A DNA stretch of 26,386 bases from Glomus cerebriforme (Eukaryota > Glomeromycota > Glomeromycetes > Glomerales > Glomeraceae): contig QKYT01000214.1 of NCBI GenBank assembly GCA_003550305.1, positions 31,223-57,608 on the forward strand. Direction: 5' to 3'. Below the pieces are notes generated by a model that saw only the letters and a program-made list of their open reading frames with translations, had not been told where the DNA came from and did not search any database. How positions within the stretch are numbered: position 1 is the stretch's first letter; the number at the start of each line of letters is the position of its first letter. The position numbers and the translations under genes are program-made. Of this stretch, positions 1-10,403 are shown one piece after another.

Positions 1-53
1 TATATGTATACTCCTTCAATAATTTCTTTGTTTTCCATAGAGCTTTCTGTCAT
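1..53 (-). CDS. Possible N-terminus of a divergent gene running off the left edge
   Basis: On the minus strand an ATG at 53-51 opens a reading frame that stays open for 17 codons to the window edge. It begins Met-Thr-Glu-Ser-Ser-Met-Glu-Asn-Lys-Glu. The composition is hydrophilic and gene-like, but the stretch is far too short to identify. If real, it would be divergently transcribed from the kinase-Sel1 gene and share the 54-293 intergenic region. It could equally be a chance open frame. Confidence 0.2.
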   Translation of the reverse strand, partial: MTESSMENKEIIEGVYI

Positions 54-293
54 TTTTATAATATTATAAATATTTATTTAAGAAATATTTGTGTTTATAA
101 GTCTTTGTAAATCTTTGACGCGTTCTTAAAAAGAAGAACTTAAAAACAAAACANGTTTTTTTCGCTCAAGTGGCTTTGAAGTAATCATAATCGATCAGAT
201 CAGCATAAAATCTTGTACTGTATGAACTGTCGTACAATTACACAAATTACATAGTGTACAGTACAGTTTTGCAGATCGTACAGTACAGTTTAT
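54..293. promoter_or_regulatory. Upstream region of the kinase-Sel1 gene with repeated GTACAG motifs
   Basis: A 14-base motif, GTACAGTACAGTTT, occurs at 256-269 and again at 278-291, a period of 22 bases, ending just before the proposed start codon. Upstream, 213-237 carries TTGTAC and GTACAA arms around ACTGTATGAACTGT, so the same core appears in the opposite orientation. One undetermined base (N) is at 154. Whether this is promoter, 5' leader or an intron between an unseen upstream exon and the 294 exon cannot be settled. Confidence 0.35.
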
Positions 294-2460
294 ATGTATA
301 CTCCAAATTATAATAAGGTTGAAAATTATTTAGCTTTGAAATCTTTTTTTAATCTTAATAGCGCAACTGTAAAAGGAATTGTTCGTGAGGTAATTTATTA
401 AATACTGTGTATTATTATAAAATATTTAATATTTCACACTTTTTAATCTTTATTTTTATTTTCATTAATTTCTTAAATTATTATATGTTCATAATTTAGA
501 TTATGTTTCAAAAAGATGTAGATTATCATGTCAATATTATTCGCTTTTATGGAATTACAAGATTTGAGTCAGGTATTGATGAAATATTTAATTTTAGCTT
601 AATTGTTTTTATAAAACTGATAAATGATTATTTTTTTTGTCTTTTTAATAGAAAATAAATTCGACCAAACAAAGAATTATTTATTAGTAATGGAATATGC
701 AGACGGTGGTACCCTTCGAAACTATTTAGAGAAAAATTTCAATAGACTTACTTGGGATAAAAAATACAACTTGGCATATCAGTTGGCTTGTGCAGTATCA
801 TGTTTACATGATGAAGAAATTGTACATCGCGACTTGGTAATTTTATTTTAATATTACTATAATTGATAATCAATATTTTAATTACTTGTATCATATTTTA
901 TTATAGCATTCCTACAACGTGTTGGTTCATCAGGATGTCATTAAGTTAGCAGACTTTGGCTTATCCAAAAGGATTGAAGAAGCTTCTAAATCCCAATCAA
1001 AATTATTTGGTATGGTTCCTTATATTGATCCCAAAAGATTGACGAACAGCAAAAATCAAACGAAATTAGATGAGAAAAGCGATGTATATAGTGTTGGCGT
1101 GTTGCTATGGGAAATGTCAAGTGGGACCCCACCATTTCATGAAGAGACAAACAATATTGGTTTAATTTATGAAATTACACAAGGTCGGAGGGAAACCATT
1201 GTTCCTGATACTCCTAATGATTATTCTAATCTTTATACTGGTAAATATGATTTCAATATATTATTTATTTATTGGAAATTTATTTAATCAAATGCATATT
1301 TTTAATTATTAGAATGTTGGGATGGTGAACCAAATAATCGACCATCTATGCATGAAGTTGTTAAAAGATTGAGAATGTTCATCCCACATGTAGATAATGT
1401 AAGTTATCAACAAAATGATATAACCAATCGTATTGAAAATGAAAATCTAGCTTCAAATAATTCAAATAGGACTGAAAATTCATTATCCGGAGAATTATCT
1501 CGAATTATTCAAAATTTTCATAATATGAATACAAACGAAATATTATATAATAGTAATACAGTATCAACGAATGAACAAATTAATGAAAATATTTCATCTG
1601 GGATAGATTTAAATATAATGGTTAATGAAATAGTTAATCTCATTTCCAAGGAGTATAATAAAGGAGTAGAATGGAATGTAATAAAACAGCATGTTCTTGA
1701 TTATTTTAATAATCATAATATAAATTTACAAGAAATTTATAATTGGCTATTAAATAATCAAAATAATTTAGATTCCATTTTTTTACTTGGATATTTTAAT
1801 TATTATGGAATTGGAACAATTGGAAATGATGAGAAAGCTTTTACTTTATTTATTAATGCATCAGAACAGGATCATATATTAGCACAATATTTTGTTGGAT
1901 TTTGTTATGAATTCGGATATGGAACTACAAAAAATGAAAAATTGGCTTTTGAATATTATGAAAAAATAGCTAATAAAAGTTATGCAGTAGGACAATTTCA
2001 AGTAGGTTCTTGTTATGAAAATGGACTATGTGTTGAAAAAGATTTTAAAATAGCTTCTTATTGGTATGAAAAAGCTGCAGATAATGGACATTTAATTGCT
2101 ATGCATAATCTTGGCAATTTTTATAGAAAAGGAAATGGTGTTGATAAGGATCATCAGAAAGCTTATGAATTATCTAAAAAATCAGCTGAAGGAGGAAATT
2201 CACATGGAATAATGATGTTAGGATATTGTTATAGTAATGGAATTGGAACCAGTGTCGATAAACAAAACGCAGTTGAATTATATAAAAAAGCCGCAAATTT
2301 AGGAAGCGAAGTAGCTCAATATAATCTTGCAAATATGTATAGTTATGGAATTGGAATTGAAAAAGATCTAAATCAAGCAATTTACTGGTATGAACAATCT
2401 GCTAAACAAGGAGATCAAGATGCTAAAAATGCATTAAAAGAACTTAGAAATAATAAGTAA
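294..2460 (+). CDS. TKL-like protein kinase fused to Sel1 repeats, five exons
   Basis: Predicted exons are 294-389, 500-572, 652-836, 907-1240 and 1313-2460, all with GT-AG introns of 70-110 bases and a continuous frame of 611 residues. The kinase part (about 1-253) shows LALK with the beta-3 lysine at 16, a candidate alpha-C Glu at 32, HRDLHSYN at 115-122, DFG at 134-136, a GMVPYIDP segment where APE normally lies, and SDVYSVGVLLWE. A low-complexity Asn/Ser-rich linker follows. Six Sel1 repeats of about 36 residues span roughly 382-601 and mediate protein contacts in known families. The glycine-rich ATP loop is missing: the frame upstream of the ATG is closed by TAG at 252. Either a 5' exon lies farther upstream, or the gene is truncated or a pseudokinase. 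The start is therefore provisional. A candidate poly(A) signal AATAAA is at 2624-2629. Confidence 0.8.
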
Positions 2461-3736
2461 TTTACGTAATTCAAATTATTTAAACACTTGTAAAATTAGT
2501 ATTTTTAACATTTTATTTATAGATTCGACTCCAAATATCAGAATTATAAAACATTTGTTTTTGAATCTAAATTACTGATTTTTTTTTTTTGTTAAAACTT
2601 TAAAACTGTTGTGATTTTAAAACAATAAACAAATAAACAGTACTATGGAAATTTTTCAAATAAAAATAAAAGTTAAAAATTAATGATTTTAAATTTTAAT
2701 TTATGTAAAAAACAAAAATAAAAGTGAAGATAAAACAAAAACTAGAATAATAGGCTATTAAGAACGTGGTTATACAAGAATATGCTTACTCTTGCGGGTT
2801 TATATAAGTATTATTTTTTTATTTATTGATTCCAAAATATTTTTTATCGTAGTTTACGCCCACGTGATTTAGTTAAATAAATATTAAGCAAATCAAAATA
2901 TTTTTTTCAAAAAAAAAAGGAACTTATGTAAAGTTATTATAATTTATAAAATCTTAGAAGAATATTTTCTGTGTTTAAATAAAGAAAAAAAAAACAAAAA
3001 ATTTTTTTTTGTCATTTATAATTCTTTGTATTTTTTTTCAACAATCTGATGTTCATTTTTCATTTATTATTAATATTCTAATGAACTTTTTATTAATTTT
3101 TTTATCGTAAAATGCTGGTGTATATTTAATTTTGTGGTTATGTATAAAAATTTGATAAATACACAGTACAATATTCAGAGAAATTATTGCCGAGATGTTT
3201 ATCATACAACAGAAAAATTTCTCATAAGTCCGGTGTCTTAAAAATATTAGCGATGAAAAGTTTCTGGGCGTTATTAAGATATAAATATTTCAGTTATGGT
3301 TGTGTATTTGCAAAGGAGCGACTTTAGATATACACCAATAAAGTTTGTCAATGAAAAACAAATGGATGTGTATATGTGAAATATTTTTATTTAAATCAAT
3401 GTACATTTACAAATGTTTCATCAAAGTTCAGATAATATTAAAATAAATTTTAGGATTTCATTTATATTTACTTCAATTGTGAGAGAATATTACAATTGTC
3501 TATCAATGTCAAAATTGCAAATAGGTAAAGTGCAAAAGTAAAGTTAATTATACCTAATAATAATTTTTATATAAATTGTAATCTTTAAATTGACTCTCTT
3601 TATTCATCAGCACCACATGATTTTAATTTTTTTTTGTGTATAAACTTCAAACTTTTAAACTTTTAATGCTTCATGTCAATGTAATCATTATAATGATTTT
3701 TTTTTTAGCAATAATTGCTAGCCATTATTATTTCCT
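2461..3736. other. AT-rich intergenic region between convergent genes
   Basis: The 3' ends of the kinase-Sel1 gene (+) and the Fic/Doc gene (-) face each other here. I see AATAAA at 2624-2629 for the first. The complement of AATAAA at 3599-3604 lies 133 bases beyond the Fic/Doc stop. Two perfect palindromes, AATCATTATAATGATT (3683-3698) and TAGCAATAATTGCTA (3706-3720), sit just past that stop and would fall in its 3' UTR. Apart from poly-A/T runs nothing else is recognisable. Confidence 0.5.
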
Positions 3737-4575
3737 CTACTCATCAATTTTTTCTACATTCCTAGCGATCAAATGTTCCAGCTTATCTGCACGAATATCA
3801 CCTGTTGCTACACCTTGTATAATTTTCATGGCAGAATCTTCATCTGCAACTAGTTGATAATTATTGAGAGATAAAAACATAGAAATGGCTAGGTGAGCAG
3901 CTCTCTTATTTCCATCCAAAAATGGATGATTTATAATAATGCTCTCTCCAAGACCAGCAGCCATTTTAAATAATGGAGCACTTGAAATATCTGAATAATA
4001 AAATATCCACTTTGGTCTATAAAAAGTGGAATCAAGTAATTCCACGTTCATAAGATGTTGCTTTTGACCTAAACCTTCCATTATTTTCTCATGACGATCA
4101 AGAAAAACATCAACATCAACGTACTTTGGTTCATTGGTGCACTTTGTGAAATAATTCTTGTGATTAGTTATTACTTTATTTAATTGTCTCGCAAGTTCAC
4201 ATAAAGTTTCCAATTTTTGCGAATTATATAATTTGCCACTTCTTTCTGCAAATCTTGTGGAGGTGTATGTTCTAACATAAAATATTTGCACAAGAATAAG
4301 AATGAAGCATACGAGTACATAAAAGTATATTGATCTATTTGAGATTCACTCATCTCTCTGTGATACCTACTTAAGATCTCTTTCAATGTTCTTGTATCTG
4401 AAGGTTGTCCGAATGAGGGAGGTAATGGATGATTTTGATGATGACTTTGTTGTCTGTAAGAACCTTTGACAAATAAATAAATGAAATAAGCGACACATGT
4501 TGAGGAAAAGGTAGAGTAAGGGTACTTACGACTGAAGAAATCGCTCCATCGTGAAAGAAAATTTGGAAGACGCAT
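3737..4575 (-). CDS. Fic/Doc-domain protein, about 241-243 aa, three exons
   Basis: Exon 1 is 4575-4530, intron 4529-4464 (GTAAGT donor, 66 bases), exon 2 from 4463 to about 4313, and exon 3 from 4271 to the TAG at 3739-3737. The second intron is inferred because coding signal changes frame. It starts at 4312 (GTATGC, 41 bases) or 4318 (GTACTC, 47 bases) and ends with TTAG at 4272. Both keep frame and differ by two residues. The C-terminal half carries HPFLDGNKRAA at about residues 181-191, the Fic/Doc active-site motif. It is closer to Doc (HxFxxANKR) than to canonical Fic (HxFxxGNGRxxR), since Lys replaces the second motif Gly. Fic proteins usually AMPylate targets, while Doc phosphorylates EF-Tu, so the reaction here is open. 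No signal peptide or antidote gene is visible. CCATATATACCC lies about 47 bases upstream of the ATG. Confidence 0.75.
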
Positions 4576-4620
4576 TGAAAACTAAAAAGGCGTGTGCAAA
4601 AAAAAAAAAAATTTAATTGA

Positions 4621-4632
4621 GGGTATATATGG
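4621..4632 (-). promoter_or_regulatory. Candidate TATA box of the Fic/Doc gene
   Basis: Read on the minus strand the site is CCATATATACCC, about 47 bases upstream of the proposed ATG at 4575. A poly-T tract and a short GC-richer patch lie in between. Placement fits a eukaryotic core promoter, but TATA-like strings are common in this AT-rich DNA. Confidence 0.3.
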
Positions 4633-5968
4633 ATAATTCTATAACAGGTAACTGCTAAGCCACAGGGATAACATTGCGTCAATGAGACAATTATAGTTGC
4701 ATGATTACATAATTTCCGTGTCATTTATTTTTATATTTAAAAAAAAATTTAAATGTTAGATGTTATTTTTGTTTATTTAACTAGCATTGGAATTATTCGA
4801 ACACATTCTTGAAACAATATAAAATGAGGTCGTCAAGAACACAGAAAAAAATCTACATAACATTATGAATAAAGTGTACATATAACCAATTTTACTAAAC
4901 TAATATTAATTTCAAGGTAATTATTTAAATATTTAAAATTATTAAATAGTAATCTTAATTTCAACTTAAAATCTTACATAAATAATAGATTAAATTAACA
5001 TGATTAAGCAATTTAAATTATAGTTTACTATTTCAGATTCATCAAAAATTTTTTCATTTTTCAAAATAAATAATTGAATTTTTCTTCATTATTTATATTA
5101 TTTTCATTAAGATGAATATTCTGAAGATGATTTTTTAATGCATTATCCTCCCAGTAACAGAAACTTAATATGTTCAGGCAATGGAACTTTCTTATCAATA
5201 ATTGTGCATAGATAGTTATATTGGAAATTCAAAAGTTTTTATTTGGGAAAAATAATTAAAAAAAAAATAGTTATTAAATAATAATAAAAAAGTTTATATA
5301 CTTTTCTTATTTATTAAATTAAACATAATAAGAAAGTTTTTTTAAAATAAAAATTTTTCTTACTTTTTTTTAGATTTGGCTTCTTTCTTTGACTGGTTAC
5401 AGATATTTTTTCATTATCTTGGTATATTTTCCTTTTTTTCAAGGGGTTCCTTTTTTTATATTAAATTATTTTTATTTAACAATAAATAATTTATTTTAAT
5501 TTTTCTTGGATCAATCATTGTGGGAATTATAATAGTTTAATTAATTCTACTATTTCACTGTCACACATGTGATCAATGGGAATATATTTTGTGTTGTTAT
5601 GTATCTTCTAATATTACCTAATTATTGACCAAAAAATAGAAGTAAAAAATATGGATTGTGACTCATGTACAATTATACTTTACTTAGCTAGCTGATTAGC
5701 TCGTGATTAAAAATAAATAAATTTGGTAATAAAAAATCAGTAGTATATTACATAATCAATAATAACAATACATAATAAGTTCTCATGACACATCTCTTGT
5801 AAATTTTACAAAAGATAAAAAAAATTATAAATACCTATAATTTCCTTTTAAAATTTTTTTTCCTAAATTTTAAAAACTAGATTTACTGGATTCTTCCTTT
5901 AAACTTTTCTCTCTCTCTATAATTTCATCTTTTCTTTTTTTTTCCTTTTTAAAAATTAAATTTTCAAT
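4633..5968. other. Gene-poor AT-rich stretch
   Basis: No gene can be supported. Around 5050-5240 a minus-strand frame is open for about 50 codons, but it has no recognised motif and no clear start. From about 5870 to 6000 the + strand is strongly pyrimidine-rich (runs of CT and T) leading into the dispersed repeat. Confidence 0.4.
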
Positions 5969-6073
5969 CCCTTCAATTTCACTTTCTCTTACTTTCCTTA
6001 TACTGTATATAGAGTTCTTCTTCGTATCAGACCATTCAGATAGTCGAGTATCTCCTATCTGGGCTGGTTTGAT
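5969..6073 (-). repeat. Dispersed repeat family, diverged copy of a head-to-tail dimer
   Basis: Shares with 6095-6209 the ordered blocks CTTATACTGTATAT, TTCGTATCAG, GATAGTCGAGTATCTCCTA and GGCTGGT, on the same strand. It lacks the GGCAAGGAAAACTGG block and is otherwise degraded. Together with the next unit it forms a head-to-tail dimer. Confidence 0.7.
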
Positions 6074-6094
6074 TTTTTTTTTAAATCCTTTAAG

Positions 6095-6209
6095 CTCCCT
6101 TTAATTTCCTTATACTGTATATGAGGTCTTCCTCGTATCAGGCAAGGAAAACTGGTTAGATAGTCGAGTATCTCCTAACTGGCTGGTGGTTTAGATTAGA
6201 ATTCCCTCT
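6095..6209 (-). repeat. Dispersed ~125-bp repeat, full copy
   Basis: In the orientation GAGGGAATTCTAATCTAAAC to TATAAGGAAATTAAAGGGAG this matches the copies at 10275-10403 and 23427-23557 over the whole length. It has no coding capacity. Two potential hairpins are conserved: ATATGAGG-TCTT-CCTCGTAT and GTTAGATA-GTCGAG-TATC(TCC)TAAC, the latter with a three-base bulge. No transposon class can be assigned. A MITE-like or SINE-like origin is possible. Confidence 0.8.
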
Positions 6210-7756
6210 TTACTTATTTCATTTAATTCCAAAATCCAGTAACTCTAAAGATACCACCTGTTAGCAAAACCTGAAGTAATACAAGTACCAGTTGAAACAT
6301 CAAGCCCAAAACCAGCTTTTTCTAAAAATAAATAACCTTGTGGAATATTATGGACTTATTGAAAAAATCTGGCAAAATGTATATTTAAGGATATAAAAGA
6401 TTATGCAGTCATAATGAGGAAATATCAAAGAAGAAACAATTTATTTTATTAATATTGAAATTTGAAAAAAATATATAAAACAACAAATAGAAGGTGTGGG
6501 GATACCTTTTAAACAGTAAAGACAAAAAGAATCTGATAATACAAGTATACAATCTATATGACAACAAAAAAGCAAAAACAATTAGACGGATAAATGGGTG
6601 AATGAAGAGTTGATGAAAGACTAAAGAGATCATTGTTATGGTGACAAAAAGAAGATAAAGATATGAGAAGTTAAAAACAGATACTCACAAAAAAGATTTG
6701 GAAAGAATAAATTTGAAGTATATAAACAAAGAAAGGTATCCTGACAGAAAATAAGAAAAGTGTCAGGAATATTGGGATCACTTACGAAAGGATAAAAAAT
6801 GAAGATTTGATGAGAGAATTATTGAGAAATATATTGAATGTGATAAAGGAAATATATACCAAATAAAATGTGAGAATAATTTGAAGTTTTACTAATTGAA
6901 CAGGAAGGATATATGAAAATCAATTTGAAACAAAGTTGTGATAGGGTGGATAGAAGGAAATAATGGTGTAGATTAGAATAAAAATATCAAAAAGAAAATA
7001 AACAAGAATATTAGTAACATAGATAGGATAATAAAGGGATACAAGAAGAAACAATTAGAAAATTACAAAATGATACAAATGAAGAATAAGATTGATAATA
7101 AAATCAATAAATAATATTTACTAAAATTAATGATAGAATAGTTTTTATATAGCATTTTTATTTTTAATTTTTAAAATAAAGAACAATTAATAACTTTATG
7201 TATTTTGATTTCTAGTAATTTTAATAAATAATTATTTAATTTTTATTGAATTGTTTCGGTTGGATAATTTAACAGCTAATGGATGATCTGTACTACTTTA
7301 TGGTCCATTAACTTTTAATTATTTATCCAATTAAAATTCATAATTGTTATTTGGATTTCAAAAAATTCCACCAGTATTATCAAGACTCTATTCTTAGAGC
7401 TTGGTTATTAATTAACCAATTCTTTTTTATGATTTAAACATAAATTTATTCTGATTCTTTGTTCTATTTTTTGTTCTTTATTAAAAAAATCCGTTTCTTG
7501 TAAAAAAAAAAAAAAAGTTATTTGAAAGTTTATACAAGTCTATATTTCCACCTGCACACCTCTCACCTCTCATTTTTTCACTCATCTGGTGTAGGTAATT
7601 TAAAAAAACAAAGAATAATGCATTAATAAAAATTTAGTTATAAATTATTTTATTCATTAAATGACGAACCAATAGGAAATACTTGCGAGATTTAGATTAA
7701 AAATTTAGATTAAAATTTCCACTTGTATTATACCAATAAAACTACTAATAATAAAA
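6210..7756. other. Gene-poor stretch with purine-biased strand and one inverted repeat
   Basis: From about 6410 to 7130 the + strand is rich in A and G and poor in C, with every frame interrupted by stops. It may be an eroded coding sequence or element, but I recognise no motif. An imperfect inverted repeat sits at 7260-7330. The remainder is AT-rich with poly-A/T runs. Confidence 0.4.
7260..7330. repeat. Imperfect inverted repeat (hairpin-forming)
   Basis: TTGGATAA (7260-7267) pairs with TTATCCAA (7323-7330), and internally TAATGGA (7277-7283) pairs with TCCATTA (7304-7310), both nearly symmetric around 7294. Two nested perfect arms make chance less likely than for a single arm. No target duplication is obvious. 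Confidence 0.5.
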
Positions 7757-8676
7757 TAGAATAGTAGAATTAACCTAATGTTACAATTAGTAAGTGCTAT
7801 CTTGTATTTGCATGAAAATGAATTTATTCATTATGAACCAACCGTGGTTCATTATTTAGTGCAAACCGCAATATACTTGTACATCAAGGAATTATTAAAA
7901 AAAAAAAATTTTCTAAAACATTAAGTAGTATATCTAGAATTTTTGGTATAATATCTTGGATCCAATAAGTTTCAAAAATCAAAATAATGTTAATAATAAA
8001 AAATAAAAGTAAAATTATGCATTAATTGAAAAATCTGATGTATATCTGATGTTATTATGTGGTAAATTTTAAGTGAATATCAAAGTGATGTGGTGTCCAT
8101 CATGGATACCTGGTGTCTACAGTGAAAACCTGTCCAATTTCTATAAGGAGTCTAAGACATTTCAAAAAAAATGGAACTTCATTAATATAAAGAGTATATC
8201 ATGGAAATTGGGCACATTTCCGTAGGATGTTCATGATGAGAACTAGACTGAAACTTTATTAATTCAACCAGTGGAATATTTTATTCTGAAGATATGAAAT
8301 ATGATGTGAATTTGGCTTTAGAAATACAAGAAGGGAAAAAAGAAAAGTTATTAGTAACTTATATAAAAATTAGTTATATTTTATTTTAGTTTTTATAAAA
8401 AAAAATGAAAATAATAATTTTATTTATTTATTTATTTTAATTAGAATGTTGAAAGATGAGCACAAGAAGTTGTTTCAATTCTTCAAACAATTCTTAAGGA
8501 AAATTGTATACTTCTTGGTAATATTAATAAAAAAAAATGATTATCCATCAATTTTAAGTGATTGGTCTATAGATTCTAATAATGTTAACTTAAGAATAGA
8601 TTCAAATATGATTAAATTTAAAAGCAATTTACATATTTATGAAGCAATTTATATAGAAAGTAGAAATATTAGTTAA
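7757..8676 (+). pseudogene. Eroded TKL-like kinase relic
   Basis: Fragments of the same kinase family as the 294-2460 gene appear in order. They are RINLMLQLVSAILYLH then FIHY where HRD should be (from about 7757), NRNILVHQGIIK followed by SKTLSSISRIFGIISWI (about 7861-7970), KSDVY (about 8030), and DVNLALEIQEGKKEK (about 8300-8345). After an intron-like gap comes an exon-like block opening with Glu-Cys-stop where the family has Glu-Cys-Trp (about 8444). The frame shifts several times, the catalytic Asp is lost and the DFG motif has become Lys-rich. Traces may reach back to about 7680. The terminal open frame to 8676 (ending SRNIS) is not recognisable as Sel1. Non-functional as a kinase on this evidence. 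Confidence 0.65.
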
Positions 8677-10274
8677 TTTATTAAGATTATTCAACTGAGA
8701 AGCAGAATCATCAACTGATACATTTAACTTAGTATTTGATAATATAATTCACCCTTTAGTAATGATTTAAAAGCACAATGTAACTTAGTATTTGCTTTCA
8801 TTAATATGTTTAAGTTGTTAACAAGTGCGACAATTTTATTAATACATCTCAAAAAATAAACAATCAAAAGAAAAAAAGGAATCTTTTTTAAAAAATAAAA
8901 CAAGAATAGAAAAAATTATTTTCACATTTACAAATACAAATGTAACGGACAAAAAATCTTTACTCTAGAATATTGTAATATGGAATATTGCAATTTTCCG
9001 GATATTATTCTTATATAGGGGCTATATCACATTTATTAGTGTCTTAATCTATATAGAATAAATAATCAGACTAGCACCTAACCTAAGGCCCTTTAATAAT
9101 CATAATACTCTACAAAATAATTTTATATACAAAGAAGAGTGTTTCTGGTTTTCTGCTTAATTAAAATTACCTTGTATTGCATGTTATTAAATTATTACCA
9201 TATAGAGTATAGTATATTTTTTATATTGTTTTATTGATGTATAAATTGTTTCAAGATTGTTCCTTTAATAACAGAACTAAATAAATATCTTGTTCTTGTT
9301 TATTTACAAAATTAACCTTATAAGGTGCAATTTATGTTTGCTAAAATACTATATTACACAAAATTAATATTTTTATTTAAGATTCTAAATTTCTTGACAG
9401 AAAATTTATTAAAAAACTTTTATGATCAAATGCTCATTTAAAAATATTAAACTATATATTTATAGTTAAATGTTATTCTTTAAATAATTATATTATTATT
9501 TTATATTCAAATGTAATCTATCTTTTGGATTAAAATTTTTTGTCATAATATATGTGTTCTTTTACTCCTCTATATATTGATGATATTCCTTATTTGTTCA
9601 TTTTAATTAAACTGATCAAAGAATTAAACTTTGCCCTGTTTCATAAAAAATGTCATTTTTTCACATTATTTTCATCCTCATTCTCATCAGAAGGGTATTC
9701 ATTATTGATTCCCTTCATCAACTTTATCAACATTGATTATTGATCTGACCATTCATTTCATCTTTAATCCTAAGGATCTTTTTTTAACATTAAAAATTCA
9801 TCCAACGTTCAAAACAATTATAGAATCTGAATCTTTGCCCAGTTTCAAAAATCATATATATTGATGATATTTTTTAGAACTTCATTCTCCTCTGTCTTCC
9901 ATCTACCATGCCATATAGCTGAACTTATTGTCTTTGTTCAAATGAAGATATTGTTGTTCGGAATGATCCTCAAGACATCCTGCCAAATTTTCACCATATA
10001 AATCAACAGTACGAGCTAATATATCATTTTTTTTGTCCATTTACATGATTCACTAGTTTGTTTATTCCAATAATTGAAATAGTTCACTGCTGAATGATCT
10101 GATATTTAATTCCATTATGATTTGTAATTATTATAACATGCAATATATATTCTCTTATTATTTTTACAACCATCTCATTCACTTCTGTTAATACTGGAAG
10201 GGTCGTGTGTTATCCATAATGAAAAACCTTCATTTCTGTTAGCTATTAATACCTAATTTTATCTTACGAGTTAT
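8677..10274. other. Gene-poor stretch, possible transposon debris
   Basis: No intact gene is seen. On the minus strand between about 9570 and 9885 two pieces (ATATATTGATGATATT, and TTTGCCC/TTTGCCCA followed by GTTTCA, as read on +) each occur twice. The translated minus strand contains fragments such as ETGQ near 9645. This could be debris of a transposase, but I cannot name the family. The rest is AT-rich with no visible structure. Confidence 0.3.
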
Positions 10275-10403
10275 AAGAGGGAATTCTAATCTAAACCAAA
10301 CCAGCCAGTTAGGAGATACTCGACTATATGACCGGCCTTTCCTTGCCTGATACGAGAAAACCTCTATATACAGTATAAGGAAGCTAAGAGGGAATTTAAA
10401 GGG
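10275..10403 (+). repeat. Dispersed ~125-bp repeat, full copy
   Basis: Starts AAGAGGGAATTCTAATC and ends AAGAGGGAATTTAAAGGG, so GAGGGAATT is found at both ends in direct orientation. It matches the 6095-6209 copy in inverted orientation. The two copies' heads face each other across 4 kb that includes the kinase relic. The first hairpin is weakened here (GATACGAGAAAACCTCTATA). Confidence 0.8.

Noticed and set aside
2174..2380. Minus-strand open frame inside the kinase-Sel1 gene
   Set aside because: Antisense shadow of the Sel1 repeats. Similar shadows lie at 12767-13063 and 20061-20421.
4383..4724. Minus-strand open frame of 113 codons over the Fic/Doc exons 1-2
   Set aside because: Wrong frame relative to the supported exons, and it includes the promoter region. 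No motif.
6409..6633. Minus-strand frame of 74 codons rich in Phe and Leu
   Set aside because: Complement of the purine-rich strand, so low complexity explains it.
9552..9743. Plus-strand frame of 63 codons
   Set aside because: Lies antisense to possible transposon debris and has no motif.
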